64,000 bases of DNA from an uncultured Bacteriovorax sp. (GCA_946481315.1 CAMLMH010000004.1:124001-188000); one strand, 5' to 3'; positions 16,870 to 26,044 are shown, counted from the stretch's first letter. Notes: a model not told the origin generated them from the sequence alone. Made by a program: numbers and translations.

Positions 16870-18099
16870 TTACAAGAAGAGCTTGCCACTTTCTAGGAGT
16901 TCATCAACTTCCTGATGAAGTGTAAGACACTCGGCCTGATATTCAGGATTGATAGTGATGGCCTTCTTGGCGAATTCGTCGCAGTGGTTGCAGGCATCGC
17001 AGTTAACATTTCTGCAGCCAACAGATTTAAAGCGAACGATAAAATCATCCAATTTGCGGTTATCAATGTAGATAGGGGCCGTGCCATTTAAGGGGGATAG
17101 CATCCCTCTTTTTTGGGCCAGATTGATGAGTGGAGTGAGCTTAGTGACGTTGACTTTAAAAGGGTTCAGTAAGAAAGCAAAGCGGAACATGGAAGCCAGT
17201 TTTTCTCTTTTGCTGGGATTATAATCGGCCTGACCATAAGGCTGGATGAGATCAAGCAAATTCCCGTCAAAGCGTCTGTCATGATAGGCCTTCACTCTTT
17301 GAATCATTAAAGGAGTCGGCAGGTTTCTCTCCACAATTTTAAATAAATGAAAACCCATGGCTTCATAGTGATGCAGATCTTCGGGGCGAATCCAGTCCGA
17401 TTTCAGGTAGTTTTGAGGATCTTTGACTTTATTTTTTGAGCACTCCAGTACACAGTGATCAATGACGAAGCCGCCGGAACTGTGATTTTTTTGTGAGCTA
17501 TGAGCGAGCAAATTCATATGGCAATTAGAAATTGCACAGGACTGAATACAGTTATTGTTAACGAGGAGTTCAAGATTGCAGCTTAAATTATTGCGTAAAC
17601 TCTTTAGAGTCTGAAACTCCCGGTTCACAGTTAGTGAATCAAGACAGATGGTATCTGCTCCGAGATCATCCCAGTATCTGGCCTTTTGAACATGATCGAC
17701 GTTATTAAAAACGGATACGCGAATTTTCAGTTCAGGATAATTTTTTTTGATAATTTTAAAGAGGAGAATGTTACTGACGGTGACGGACTGAATTTTGTTA
17801 TCAGTAATCCAGTCGAGCAGCCCTCTGATTTGCTTTTGTCCGGACCTTGATGTTTCTATGTTGTCCAGACAGGCAGCATTTAAGAGATAGTTAAAACCAA
17901 TGCCGTTCTTACGGGCAAGTTCCACATGATCGATGAGTTTTTTGCGGGAAATTTTACTGATCAAGTAACTGGATCTTCCGCCACCAACGATATCGGAATT
18001 TAATTTCCCATAGAGTTCTTTAACCGGATAATCTTTTAATCCTTCTATGAGATCATCTTTAAAATTTGTGGCCACGGAAAACGTGGTTTTTGTTTTCAT
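16870..18099 (-). CDS. U32-like putative iron-sulphur protein
   Basis: The 409-residue protein resembles short U32 family members (the UbiU/UbiV/RlhA superfamily): VKELYGKLNSDIVGGGR at the start, then VELARKNGIGFNYLLNAAC, WDDLGADTICLDSLTVNREF and LELLVNNNCIQSCAISNCH with cysteines near 185-195, and a second pair in VIDHCVLEC. A further cluster, VGCRNVNCDACNHCDEF, sits near residue 375 and could hold a second metal centre. U32 proteins of this kind are oxygen-independent hydroxylases or maturation enzymes; the substrate is unknown. The ATG at 18099 is preferred over a TTG 27 bases upstream, but neither has a strong ribosome site. Confidence 0.65.
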   Translation of the reverse strand: MKTKTTFSVATNFKDDLIEGLKDYPVKELYGKLNSDIVGGGRSSYLISKISRKKLIDHVELARKNGIGFNYLLNAACLDNIETSRSGQKQIRGLLDWITDNKIQSVTVSNILLFKIIKKNYPELKIRVSVFNNVDHVQKARYWDDLGADTICLDSLTVNREFQTLKSLRNNLSCNLELLVNNNCIQSCAISNCHMNLLAHSSQKNHSSGGFVIDHCVLECSKNKVKDPQNYLKSDWIRPEDLHHYEAMGFHLFKIVERNLPTPLMIQRVKAYHDRRFDGNLLDLIQPYGQADYNPSKREKLASMFRFAFLLNPFKVNVTKLTPLINLAQKRGMLSPLNGTAPIYIDNRKLDDFIVRFKSVGCRNVNCDACNHCDEFAKKAITINPEYQAECLTLHQEVDELLESGKLFL

Positions 18100-18180
18100 G
18101 CTATAAGAGTTACTCAGTCTTAGCAAATTGTCTCTAGTACCGGCAGGACTAGCATCCCATTGTGCCTTTTGACTGAATTC

Positions 18181-20187
18181 CTAATATATTAAGTCTTCGT
18201 CCTGGTCACCTATGCCTTTTTCGGCCATTGAATGATCTTCCGGAGTTACCCGCAAGTCGTATGAACGATTGGAAAGTCGCGATTGGGCCTCGTTTAATTC
18301 GTTATATAGGGCCCGGTAATTAAGACGTCCAAATTCATAAGAGATCGGGCGAAGATCACGAGCAAGCATTTCAAGCTTGATATAAATGAGATTCTCGAGC
18401 TCTGTCTTTGGCAATAATGAAATTAAAAAACCCACTCCGATTTTATCGAAAATTCCATGTTCATTAAGCTTCACCAGCTTCTTGAGCATGATTTCAGAAT
18501 TATTTTCGCTGTTTCTCAGGGCCTCATAAAGATTATCACCAAGTTCGCGCACCTGCTGATCTTTTATGTATTTTGAAAGGAAGAGGAAATCACGCAATGT
18601 CTGCCAAGGTGTCTCGGAATGATCCAGAACTCTTAATTTTTTCTTTTCGATAACGTAGGCGATCAGACGTTTTTTAAGTTCTTCACGGGAGTAATTTTTC
18701 AGGTAATCAAAACCCTGGGCCTTTAAGACGAGCTGGAAAAAGATTCTCGAGTCGCGTTTTTCAGCTCCGCTTTTCCATTGATCAAGGTTGATGGCCGACC
18801 CAACCAGAGTTGGAATCTGGCCCAGCATAAATTTTTGAACTGCACGCTGCTCAACTTCAGAGAAAATCTTGTCTTTACGTTCAAAAGTCAGCCCGAGATC
18901 CGGTGCTCGAAGTGAAGAATCCTCAGAGTTCCAGCGCGGAATCAGACCGAAGTTGTTGACGAAACTCTGGTCTTTAAGTTCAAAGAACCATTTGCCCAGT
19001 TTTGTTTCCATGTATTTGGAGTATGTCGGATAGAAGAACTCCATCTGGTTTTCATTTTTATCCACATAAGTAATTTTATTTTCGGTGTATGTTCTGTCAT
19101 TCACAAAACTCGTCAGCAACAGGGCAAGTTTTAAATGGTTGGTATGTCCTTTATAGTTGTTAAAACCTTTAAAGATTCGGGAAACACGACGGTCTTTAGG
19201 GTCGAGTTCTTTATCTTCTTCAAATACCTTTTCGGCTTCTTCAAAAGAAGAAATCAGGCGGTCTTTTAATTCTCCCGCATCTCCTAACTGATTGAGCATG
19301 ACGAGGTCTTTAAATTTAAGCGTTGAATTTAAAATCTGGTTATAGGCACCGGCCGCTTTTTCATCTTTAAGATTGAAAACATAGTCAACGATAAACTGGG
19401 CACCCGGATTAACACTCAAACCAAGCTGAACTAGATCGCGGTCAAATAAACGGTCAATCTGGCGATCGAGAATACGAAGTCCAAAAAATTTGAATGAAGC
19501 ACCGGCACTGGCCTGCACCCCAGATTGTTGACCGCGCTTAGAGATCATTTTTAAGCGCACGTGAGAGTCGTCAATTTTAAACACCTGAATCACGAACTCT
19601 CCGCTGACAATATAGTAGACGCTGGCACGGGCGTCTAAGACTACCGGAGCGGCCATCGTTGTACTGCCTCCTGCTGATACAGCAATGTTCAAATTGGCCG
19701 GAAGGGCCACGAAATCACCGGTCTTAAGTTCGGTCAGTGCCCGTTTAGCGGTGAGGGGAAGTTTTTTTGGTGTGTAAGGAGTAGAGGAGAGTGCTTCAAC
19801 TTTATTTTTAAACTGGCGAACAAAAAAGATACTGTTGTTACGGGCCACTGAAAAAGTAAAAGGAGAATCAACTATATTATTGATGACGTCCCCGACGTTG
19901 ATATTAGTGTTGACGTCCCATTTATCAATGCGGGTGAAGTAAGAGTTTTGATAAGAAGGTTCAACTTCGTAACGGTATTTAGCCGATAGATTAATTCCCT
20001 GGACAATATCGATATCACCGAGATCAGCACTAAAATTTATATCGAGATCGGCAATCTCTTCTTTTATCTCGGTCTTGATTTTGGCCTTATCTAAAAACTG
20101 CTGCAGCTCTGCGTGTGCTGATGTCGTAAAGACAGAAGTCATCAGAACTGACGCCAGGAAGACTGAGCGAATCATGGATACTTTCAT
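18181..20187 (-). CDS. Large exported protein of unknown function
   Basis: Not recognised. The 668-residue protein has a signal peptide (residues 1-26, ending TSAHA). The first 280 residues are rich in short alternating hydrophobic strands (FTFSVARNNSIFFVRQF, VYYIVSGEFVIQVFKI, VRLKMISKRGQQSGVQ), suggesting a beta-rich or barrel-like domain; the rest is charged and mostly helical (about 290-668) with an acidic C-terminal tail. It may be an outer-membrane or periplasmic structural protein. It is transcribed on its own, divergent from dedA, with 133 bases of shared upstream DNA. Confidence 0.6.
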   Translation of the reverse strand: MKVSMIRSVFLASVLMTSVFTTSAHAELQQFLDKAKIKTEIKEEIADLDINFSADLGDIDIVQGINLSAKYRYEVEPSYQNSYFTRIDKWDVNTNINVGDVINNIVDSPFTFSVARNNSIFFVRQFKNKVEALSSTPYTPKKLPLTAKRALTELKTGDFVALPANLNIAVSAGGSTTMAAPVVLDARASVYYIVSGEFVIQVFKIDDSHVRLKMISKRGQQSGVQASAGASFKFFGLRILDRQIDRLFDRDLVQLGLSVNPGAQFIVDYVFNLKDEKAAGAYNQILNSTLKFKDLVMLNQLGDAGELKDRLISSFEEAEKVFEEDKELDPKDRRVSRIFKGFNNYKGHTNHLKLALLLTSFVNDRTYTENKITYVDKNENQMEFFYPTYSKYMETKLGKWFFELKDQSFVNNFGLIPRWNSEDSSLRAPDLGLTFERKDKIFSEVEQRAVQKFMLGQIPTLVGSAINLDQWKSGAEKRDSRIFFQLVLKAQGFDYLKNYSREELKKRLIAYVIEKKKLRVLDHSETPWQTLRDFLFLSKYIKDQQVRELGDNLYEALRNSENNSEIMLKKLVKLNEHGIFDKIGVGFLISLLPKTELENLIYIKLEMLARDLRPISYEFGRLNYRALYNELNEAQSRLSNRSYDLRVTPEDHSMAEKGIGDQDEDLIY

Positions 20188-20320
20188 AAGTAGTCTCTTT
20201 TATAGGGTTAACTTTGAATTCATCTTAAGTGAAGCTGGCGCACGTTGCCATGACTGTCTTAAATCCCTGTATTTTTTACTAGGTAGCGTCTATTTCTTTT
20301 GCTAAACTTACTCGCAGCTT

Positions 20321-20935
20321 ATGGAATTTCTAGACCCTATATTAAAGATCGCTACTGATCCCCTGGCCTTTTTCCAGTTCTTTGGTTACTGGGGACTTGC
20401 GGCCATATTGTTTGCAGAAGTAGGCCTATTTGGCTTTTTCCTACCCGGTGATTCTCTGCTTTTAACCCTGGGCCTTATTTCGGCCAGAGGGGATATAGAT
20501 ATAAAAATCCTCATTCCATCTTTACTGGTGGCGACTATTCTGGGTGATCACCTCAGTTATTTTCTGGGCCGGAAATTTTCGGACTGGGTAAAAGGAAATA
20601 TGCGAAGGGTATTCCTGGAAGAAAAACATTTGCAGTACGCTCATGATTTTTATGACAAACATGGGGGGAAAACGATCCTCTTTTGTAAATTTATCGCTTT
20701 TGTCCGCACCTTTGCTCCTTTTGTGGCAGGGACTTCTAAAATGGATTACCTGCGTTTTACTCTTTATGAGATCGCCGGGGCCGTATTATGGGTTGTGGGT
20801 ATCGTGGGCGGTGCGCATTGGTTGGGTACAAAGGTCAACTTTGACATTTACGAGTATTTCCATTATTTCGTAATCCTTTTAGTAGTTTTGCTCATTTCAC
20901 CTTTTTTCTTAAAAATTTTCAAAAAAAAGGGATAA
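20321..20935 (+). CDS. DedA family membrane protein
   Basis: DedA/SNARE-associated proteins include undecaprenyl-phosphate and phospholipid transporters of the inner membrane. The 204-residue protein has the family signature: FAEVGLFGFFLPGDSLLLT with the conserved Glu and PGD, then GDHLSYFLGRKFSDW, the amphipathic HDFYDKHGGKTILFCKFIAF and FVRTFAPFVAGTSKM with the conserved Arg and Gly. About five hydrophobic segments are visible, ending in a Lys-rich tail. kamA follows 61 bases downstream. Confidence 0.88.
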   Translation: MEFLDPILKIATDPLAFFQFFGYWGLAAILFAEVGLFGFFLPGDSLLLTLGLISARGDIDIKILIPSLLVATILGDHLSYFLGRKFSDWVKGNMRRVFLEEKHLQYAHDFYDKHGGKTILFCKFIAFVRTFAPFVAGTSKMDYLRFTLYEIAGAVLWVVGIVGGAHWLGTKVNFDIYEYFHYFVILLVVLLISPFFLKIFKKKG

Positions 20936-20996
20936 TAGAGGGACTACAAACCTTATTCTCTAATAATACTTTAGGCCACGAGCTAAGGACGTGTTC

Positions 20997-22337
20997 ATGA
21001 TTAATGACAAATTACGCTTAACTTTAAAAGATGGAGCTCACCGTGAGTTCAGAACGGATGATTTTTGGAAGAGCATTCCTGCCTGGAAGGATGTGACCCG
21101 CGAAGAATTCTCCGATCATATGTGGCAGCTTAAAAACTCCGTGGTGAAAGTCGATAAAGTCAAGGCCTTGCTAGGCGACTTATGTACTGAAGAGTTTTAT
21201 CAGGACATGCTCGATGGTCAGCACAAGACTCCGATGAACATCCGGATTACCCCTTACATCTTCGCCCTGATGGACTGGAGAGATCCTGTTCATTGTCCGC
21301 TACGTAAACAATTTCTTCCGATTGGGTCTCAATTTTTAGAAGATCATCCTTATTATGAAGCGGACTCACTTCATGAAGATGTCGACTCTCCTGTGCCGAC
21401 GATCACTCACCGTTATTATGACAAAGTTCTCTTCTTACCGACAACCATTTGTCCGGTGTACTGTTCCTATTGTACCCGTTCGCGTCTGATCGGAGGATCA
21501 ACGGAAGCAGTCGAAAAAGAAACCTATGGAGTCAATCAGGCACGGATGGACGTGGCCTTTGATTACATCCGTTCGCATGAACAGATTGAAGACGTGGTTA
21601 TTTCCGGTGGAGACGCATTTATGCTGACCCCGAAACAAATTGCGTTCATTGGTGAAAATCTGCTGAATATCCCCCACATCAGAAGACTGCGATTTGCGAC
21701 TAAAGGGATCGCTATTTTCCCGCAAAAAATCATCTCTGATCATGAATGGTTTAATGCCCTCAACGATGTTCATAAGAAAGCTCGGGCCATGGGCAAATCG
21801 GTTGTGATTCACACTCACTTTTCTTCCCCGAAAGAAATCACCATTTTTTCTAAAATGGCGATGGATCGTCTGTTTGCTGAAGGAATCATCGTCCGCAACC
21901 AGGCCGTGCTTCAGGAAGGGGTTAACGATACAATCAACGATATGGTGCTGCTGATTCGTCAACTCAGCTACATGAATATTCAGCCTTACTATGTCTATAT
22001 TCATGATATGGTTCCTGGATGCGAGCATTTCCGGACGACAATTGCCGAAAGTGAAGCGCTGGAAAAAGCGGTACGCGGGACAACGGCCGGCTTTAATACT
22101 CCGACATTCGTTTGTGATGCTCCGGGAGGCGGAGGCAAACGTCACGTGGCCTCTTATGAGTATTATGACCGGGAAAACGGTATTTCTGTCTGGACAGCTC
22201 CAAACGTAAAACCGGGTGAAGTCTTCTTCTATTTTGATCCGATCAGAAAATTATCTCCGGAAGCTCAGAAACGCTGGGCGGATAAGGCCACTCGTGAGGC
22301 CATGATAGCCGATGCCCGTAAAAAGGCCGGATTCTAA
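20997..22337 (+). CDS. KamA family radical SAM aminomutase
   Basis: The 446-residue protein resembles lysine 2,3-aminomutase and glutamate 2,3-aminomutase, which move an amino group using S-adenosylmethionine, a 4Fe-4S cluster and pyridoxal phosphate. The N-terminal half has FWKSIPAWKDVTREEF and MWQLKNSV, typical of KamA. The cluster motif is CPVYCSYC (residues 152-159; C-x3-C-x2-C). VVISGGDAFMLTP, HTHFSSPKEIT and YYVYIHDMVPGCEHFRT follow, and FVCDAPGGGGK matches the region near the PLP lysine. It is longer than the EF-P enzyme EpmB. The substrate cannot be settled from sequence. The ATG at 20997 is preceded by AAGGA 8 bases away. A terminator follows. Confidence 0.87.
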   Translation: MINDKLRLTLKDGAHREFRTDDFWKSIPAWKDVTREEFSDHMWQLKNSVVKVDKVKALLGDLCTEEFYQDMLDGQHKTPMNIRITPYIFALMDWRDPVHCPLRKQFLPIGSQFLEDHPYYEADSLHEDVDSPVPTITHRYYDKVLFLPTTICPVYCSYCTRSRLIGGSTEAVEKETYGVNQARMDVAFDYIRSHEQIEDVVISGGDAFMLTPKQIAFIGENLLNIPHIRRLRFATKGIAIFPQKIISDHEWFNALNDVHKKARAMGKSVVIHTHFSSPKEITIFSKMAMDRLFAEGIIVRNQAVLQEGVNDTINDMVLLIRQLSYMNIQPYYVYIHDMVPGCEHFRTTIAESEALEKAVRGTTAGFNTPTFVCDAPGGGGKRHVASYEYYDRENGISVWTAPNVKPGEVFFYFDPIRKLSPEAQKRWADKATREAMIADARKKAGF

Positions 22338-22372
22338 GCTTCAAACGAGAAAACAGACAATTTCTTAAGTCC

Positions 22373-22398
22373 AAATGCAGCTTCGGCTGCATTTTTTT
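22373..22398 (+). terminator. Rho-independent terminator after the aminomutase gene
   Basis: A 9-base-pair stem (AAATGCAGC with GCTGCATTT) closed by the very stable TTCG tetraloop is followed by a T run. It separates the aminomutase gene from htpX. Confidence 0.9.
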
Positions 22399-22462
22399 AT
22401 TCGTTTTTTCCGAACTATTTATTCAGAATAATATCATTTTTTTAAAGACAATATTTGTTACC

Positions 22463-22490
22463 CTAGACAAGAATGAAATTAATCCCATCT
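22463..22490 (+). promoter_or_regulatory. Possible heat-shock-type promoter of htpX
   Basis: CTAGACA, a 14-base spacer and CCCATCT resemble the sigma-32 consensus (CTTGAAA and CCCCATNT) at a suitable spacing. The candidate lies about 52 bases upstream of htpX, a gene commonly under heat-shock or envelope-stress control. Only the similarity is seen; activity is inferred. Confidence 0.35.
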
Positions 22491-22542
22491 TTTAGGTGCA
22501 ACTTAATTAATTAAACTTACGTTCTTAAGGAGAACAAACTTT

Positions 22543-23439
22543 ATGCTCAAGCGTATTATGATTTTCTTTGCGGTATCGCTTCTTATCTCGATCACGATTT
22601 CTGCAATTATGTCCATGCTGGGAATTGGAGGCTACATCGCCAATGGTTCTCTTCAGTACGGCAGTTTATTTGTGTTTTGTTTACTGTGGGGTATGATCGG
22701 TTCTTTCATCTCACTGATGCTCTCAAAAATGATGGCAAAGTGGTTTATGGGGGTACAGATTATTACTGAAAATGGCCCGCATGCCGAATTGGTCCGTACT
22801 GTTCATCGTTTGAGCAGACGCGCCGGTCTCTCCAAAATGCCGGAAGTGGGAATTTTTCAGTCTGATGAGGTCAACGCTTTTGCCACAGGTCCATCCCGCA
22901 ATAACTCCCTGGTTGCTGTTTCAACCGGTCTTCTTTCACGAATGGATGATGCTGAAACAGAAGGTGTTCTGGCCCATGAAGTGGCCCACATCGCTAACGG
23001 CGATATGGTGACTATGACTCTCGTTCAGGGCGTAGTAAACGCTTTCGTTATGTTCTTTGCCCGAATTGCCGCGTTTGCTATTTCTCAGGCCATGAGAAGT
23101 GATGATGACGATGCTCCGGTGAATCCATGGGTAAATGGTATGATTGTTTTTGCCCTGGATATTATCTTTGGTATTCTCGCGGCCCCTATTGTCGCCTGGT
23201 TCTCAAGATATCGCGAATTCCGTGCGGATAAAGGAGGAGCCGACCTGGCCGGCAGAGAAAAGATGATTGCGGCCCTTCAGAGTTTACAGCGTGCGTATCC
23301 GCAATTGCAGGAAGCGCGGACAGAGGCCAACCCTAATTTCCGGGCCATGCAGATTTCTTCTAAAACTTCTGTCATGCGATTGTTTTCTTCCCATCCACCT
23401 TTAGAGGAGCGCATCGCTGCTCTAAAGCGAGCATTGTAA
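22543..23439 (+). CDS. htpX: HtpX membrane zinc metalloprotease
   Basis: HtpX (peptidase M48B) degrades misfolded membrane proteins together with FtsH. The 298-residue protein has two N-terminal membrane helices (about 5-60), EVGIFQSDEVNAFATGPSRN, the zinc motif HEVAHIANGD (residues about 145-149, His and Glu ligands), two further membrane helices (about 155-220) and the third ligand region FSRYREFRADKGGADLAGR, ending in SSHPPLEERIAALKR. The length is typical. A strong AAGGAGA ribosome site precedes the ATG. It is convergent with the nitronate monooxygenase-like gene, with 7 bases between them. Confidence 0.95.
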   Translation: MLKRIMIFFAVSLLISITISAIMSMLGIGGYIANGSLQYGSLFVFCLLWGMIGSFISLMLSKMMAKWFMGVQIITENGPHAELVRTVHRLSRRAGLSKMPEVGIFQSDEVNAFATGPSRNNSLVAVSTGLLSRMDDAETEGVLAHEVAHIANGDMVTMTLVQGVVNAFVMFFARIAAFAISQAMRSDDDDAPVNPWVNGMIVFALDIIFGILAAPIVAWFSRYREFRADKGGADLAGREKMIAALQSLQRAYPQLQEARTEANPNFRAMQISSKTSVMRLFSSHPPLEERIAALKRAL

Positions 23440-23446
23440 ACTAAAA

Positions 23447-24400
23447 TTATAACTGACCTGGTAATTTTAGAAGAGCTTGTTCATAACCAAAAACAAGCTC
23501 TTCCATCACTTCTTGAACGGTCTTAATTTCTTTGATCATGGAAACTCCCTGACCAACTTCCAGCTCACCATGCTCAATGTCTCCTTCCAGCATTCCTTTT
23601 TTCGCCCGGCCTTTTCCGAGATGTTCAGTGAGCTTCCTAATGAGTTCTTCTCCCTGATATTTTTGCTCGAGTTCGAAAATTTCCTGCGCAAACTGATTGA
23701 TCAGCAAACGAACAGGAACAACACTTTTCATAGTCAGTTTAGTAGATCCGGCCGAGGCCTTTAGGGCATAGTGTTTGAAGGCCTCATGAGCACTTGATTC
23801 CTGAGTCATCATGAAACGAGTTCCCATTTGTACGCCATCAGCACCGAGAGCGAAAGCAGCAGCGATACCCGCACCGGAAACAATTCCACCCGCGGCAATA
23901 ACCGGAATATTGACTGCAGCACGTACCTGAGGAATAAGTGTAAAGGTGGTGATTTCATCACGGCCGTTGTGGCCTCCGGCCTCAAATCCCTCGGCCACTA
24001 CTGCATCGACTCCTGCATCAGCACACTTTTTTGCCAGCTCAGGCGAACTGGTTACATGAACAACTTTGGCCCCGTTGTCTTTTAGATAACGGGTAAATGT
24101 TTTTGGCGAACCGGCAGAGGTAAAAAATATTTTTATACCGGCATTCAGGGCCGTATCGATCTGAACTTGTGCTTTTTCGTAGAGGAGAGGGACATTGACT
24201 CCGAGTGGATTTCCTGTCAGTGATTGGGCCTTTTTAATGTGTTCTAAGAGCAAGTCCGGTTTCATTGAACCGGCGCCGATTAGACCCAAACCACCGTGTT
24301 CTGAGACGGCAGCGGCCAGACGACCACCGGACACCCAGACCATTCCGCCCTGGATGATGGGATAACGAATTCCAAAGAGAGTGCTTATTGATTGATTCAT
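23447..24400 (-). CDS. Nitronate monooxygenase / FabK-like FMN enzyme
   Basis: This family of FMN-dependent TIM-barrel enzymes includes nitronate monooxygenases and the enoyl-ACP reductase FabK. The 317-residue protein shows LFGIRYPIIQGGMVWVSGG, GGLGLIGAGSMKP, GNPLGVNVPLLY, VHVTSSPELAKKCADAGVDA, VVAEGFEAGGHNG with the probable catalytic His, IPVIAAGGIVSG and ALGADGVQMGTRFM for the FMN phosphate. Sequence alone does not separate the two activities. The ATG at 24400 matches the family start; ATGs at 24409 and 24412 are alternatives, and an extended frame would overlap the kinase gene upstream. Confidence 0.85.
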   Translation of the reverse strand: MNQSISTLFGIRYPIIQGGMVWVSGGRLAAAVSEHGGLGLIGAGSMKPDLLLEHIKKAQSLTGNPLGVNVPLLYEKAQVQIDTALNAGIKIFFTSAGSPKTFTRYLKDNGAKVVHVTSSPELAKKCADAGVDAVVAEGFEAGGHNGRDEITTFTLIPQVRAAVNIPVIAAGGIVSGAGIAAAFALGADGVQMGTRFMMTQESSAHEAFKHYALKASAGSTKLTMKSVVPVRLLINQFAQEIFELEQKYQGEELIRKLTEHLGKGRAKKGMLEGDIEHGELEVGQGVSMIKEIKTVQEVMEELVFGYEQALLKLPGQL

Positions 24401-24419
24401 ACGAATCATCATCCCAAAT

Positions 24420-25046
24420 TTATACTGAGGGAGCAATAGTCGAAGGCAAGCTCAGCCGAACTATCATGCCCGAAGAGTCCATGCGGGGAACCCACTGTGC
24501 CGTGCCTCCCATCTTGCGCATATTTTCCTGAATGATCTGTTTGCCCATACCGTGAGGAATACAGGACTGATCCTGCACTGGTTTTCGCTCAGTCGTTATA
24601 CCATTACCGTTGTCAATCATCTCGATGGTAATCATTCGGTCTGCTTCATAGAGCTGTATATAGATTTTGCTGGAATTAGCTTTGATTGCATTATCGATGG
24701 CGTTTTCCAGGGCCTGTGACAATAGATGAATGTTCATATTTACATTTTTTGCGTCTTGAATAACTGCTTTGGCAATCTGATTTTTAAATTCAACCGCGTA
24801 GGAGAGTGCCAATGCTTCGATCAGCAAGTCGAGCTGATTGACAAAATCCATTACAGAGACACACTGAAGTTCATCTTGTTTTTTTTCAATACTGTTTTGA
24901 TAAGCTTCGTTGATCAGATCGTTAATACGAATAAGATTTGTTTTGATCATCATGAATTCTTCATCGTTATATTTTCTGTGAAGACGAGAAGTGTGTGCCG
25001 TCACCACGGCCAGTTTATTGCGAATATCGTGGAGATAATTAAGCAT
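24420..25046 (-). CDS. Sensorless histidine kinase
   Basis: The 208-residue protein consists only of a dimerisation/phosphoacceptor helix pair and a GHKL ATPase domain. The predicted phospho-His is at residue 6 in LHDIRNKLAVV; the N box is QALENAIDNAIKAN, G1 is MIDNGNGITT and G2 is PHGMGKQIIQ. There is no membrane segment or PAS/sensor domain, so the kinase must get its signal from a partner protein. Its partner response regulator is not adjacent. A stem-forming element lies in the 115 bases upstream. Confidence 0.8.
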   Translation of the reverse strand: MLNYLHDIRNKLAVVTAHTSRLHRKYNDEEFMMIKTNLIRINDLINEAYQNSIEKKQDELQCVSVMDFVNQLDLLIEALALSYAVEFKNQIAKAVIQDAKNVNMNIHLLSQALENAIDNAIKANSSKIYIQLYEADRMITIEMIDNGNGITTERKPVQDQSCIPHGMGKQIIQENMRKMGGTAQWVPRMDSSGMIVRLSLPSTIAPSV

Positions 25047-25110
25047 AAAAATCCTCTTGAAAAGAATTTAATATTCAAGAAGGAATACGTCAATTGGTCC
25101 TTTTTTCCTC

Positions 25111-25136
25111 CGCCAACTGAGTCGTCAGTGTTGGCG
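25111..25136. repeat. Inverted repeat upstream of the sensorless kinase
   Basis: CGCCAAC and GTTGGCG form a 7-base-pair outer stem, and ACTGA/TCAGT inside allow an alternative inner pairing. The copy is flanked by CCTCC and GGAGG about 30 bases apart. There is no T run in either direction, so it is more likely a regulator site or an RNA structure than a terminator. Confidence 0.45.
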
Positions 25137-25161
25137 TAATTTTGGCAAAAAGGAGGATTGA

Positions 25162-25971
25162 TTAGGGCTTGAGTTTAATAACTTTTCCATCAATCGGTCG
25201 TGTGGCGGTAATCATATATTTTGTTGTCCACATTACATTATTTGGATCATGCATTTCTTCGAGGTACATTTCTGCAAACTGATCGTATGCTAAAAGAGAG
25301 GTAAAATAGGAACTTAGATGGGCACGTGCCTGTTCTAGTCGCATACGGGCGTTTTCAATTTCCATCTCCATCCTTTCGTTCTGGAAGAAATAAGTCTGTG
25401 CTTCCCATTGAATGTCTTTCATTCCCAGAGCTGAGAGCATCTGCGGAAGCTTTCGGCCGATTTCAAAGTCCTGAGGCAAATTGGCCTTAAGGTTTTTTAA
25501 TTCATTGTTAAAGCGTTCATTTTTTGTGTGAAAACCAAAAAAAACATCATCCAGATTGATAATATGCATTTTCCCATGGGGTTTTAACACACGCTGAAGT
25601 TCCCATAAAATTTCTTTAACGTTGGTTACGTGTTCAAAGATATAGCGGCAAATAACTCTGTCATAGGTGCTATCGGGAAGTTCTGTATGATCTAACGAGC
25701 GCTCAAAAAAGGTAACATCACTAAAGTCTTTAAAGCGTTTTTTTGCTTCAGTTATCCTGTCGGAACTAAGGTCAATGCCATGGATTTTGTTTACACCTAG
25801 TTGTAAAAGTGCCTCAATTACGTTGCCGTTTCCACATCCGGCGTCCAGATAGTGCAGCCCTTTTTCAGGATATATAAAGCGCAATTCCTGGCCTAAAGAA
25901 TAAACATCAATCTTATTTTGATAATTTAGACGATCCTTTTCCTGGGGGCTGTCGATTAAATAATTTTTCAT
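25162..25971 (-). CDS. SAM-dependent class I methyltransferase
   Basis: The 269-residue protein has the methyltransferase 11 type fold: LHYLDAGCGNGNVIEALLQL binding S-adenosylmethionine (about residues 40-59), KIHGIDLSSDRITEAKKRF for the ribose-binding acidic residue, DRVICRYIFEHV and LWELQRVLKPHGKMHIINLD. The C-terminal third (about 170-269) carries a long helical, Arg/Glu-rich stretch that may be the substrate part. The substrate is unknown. The ATG at 25971 has an AGGA ribosome site. The next gene on the other strand starts 73 bases away. Confidence 0.82.
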   Translation of the reverse strand: MKNYLIDSPQEKDRLNYQNKIDVYSLGQELRFIYPEKGLHYLDAGCGNGNVIEALLQLGVNKIHGIDLSSDRITEAKKRFKDFSDVTFFERSLDHTELPDSTYDRVICRYIFEHVTNVKEILWELQRVLKPHGKMHIINLDDVFFGFHTKNERFNNELKNLKANLPQDFEIGRKLPQMLSALGMKDIQWEAQTYFFQNERMEMEIENARMRLEQARAHLSSYFTSLLAYDQFAEMYLEEMHDPNNVMWTTKYMITATRPIDGKVIKLKP

Positions 25972-26044
25972 CAAAATCCTCGGTTATAATCATTCTACCT
26001 TAAAAATTCTTTATTACTATCGGAATGATTCTCCCGGAGGTTTA

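Noticed and set aside
18134..18152. Hairpin CTAGT/ACTAG after the 668-residue protein gene
   Set aside because: The stem is short with a bulge and no T run in either direction, so neither a terminator nor an operator can be supported.
21498..22145. 215-codon open frame opposite the KamA-type gene
   Set aside because: It is antisense to a strongly conserved coding region and shows no protein family features.
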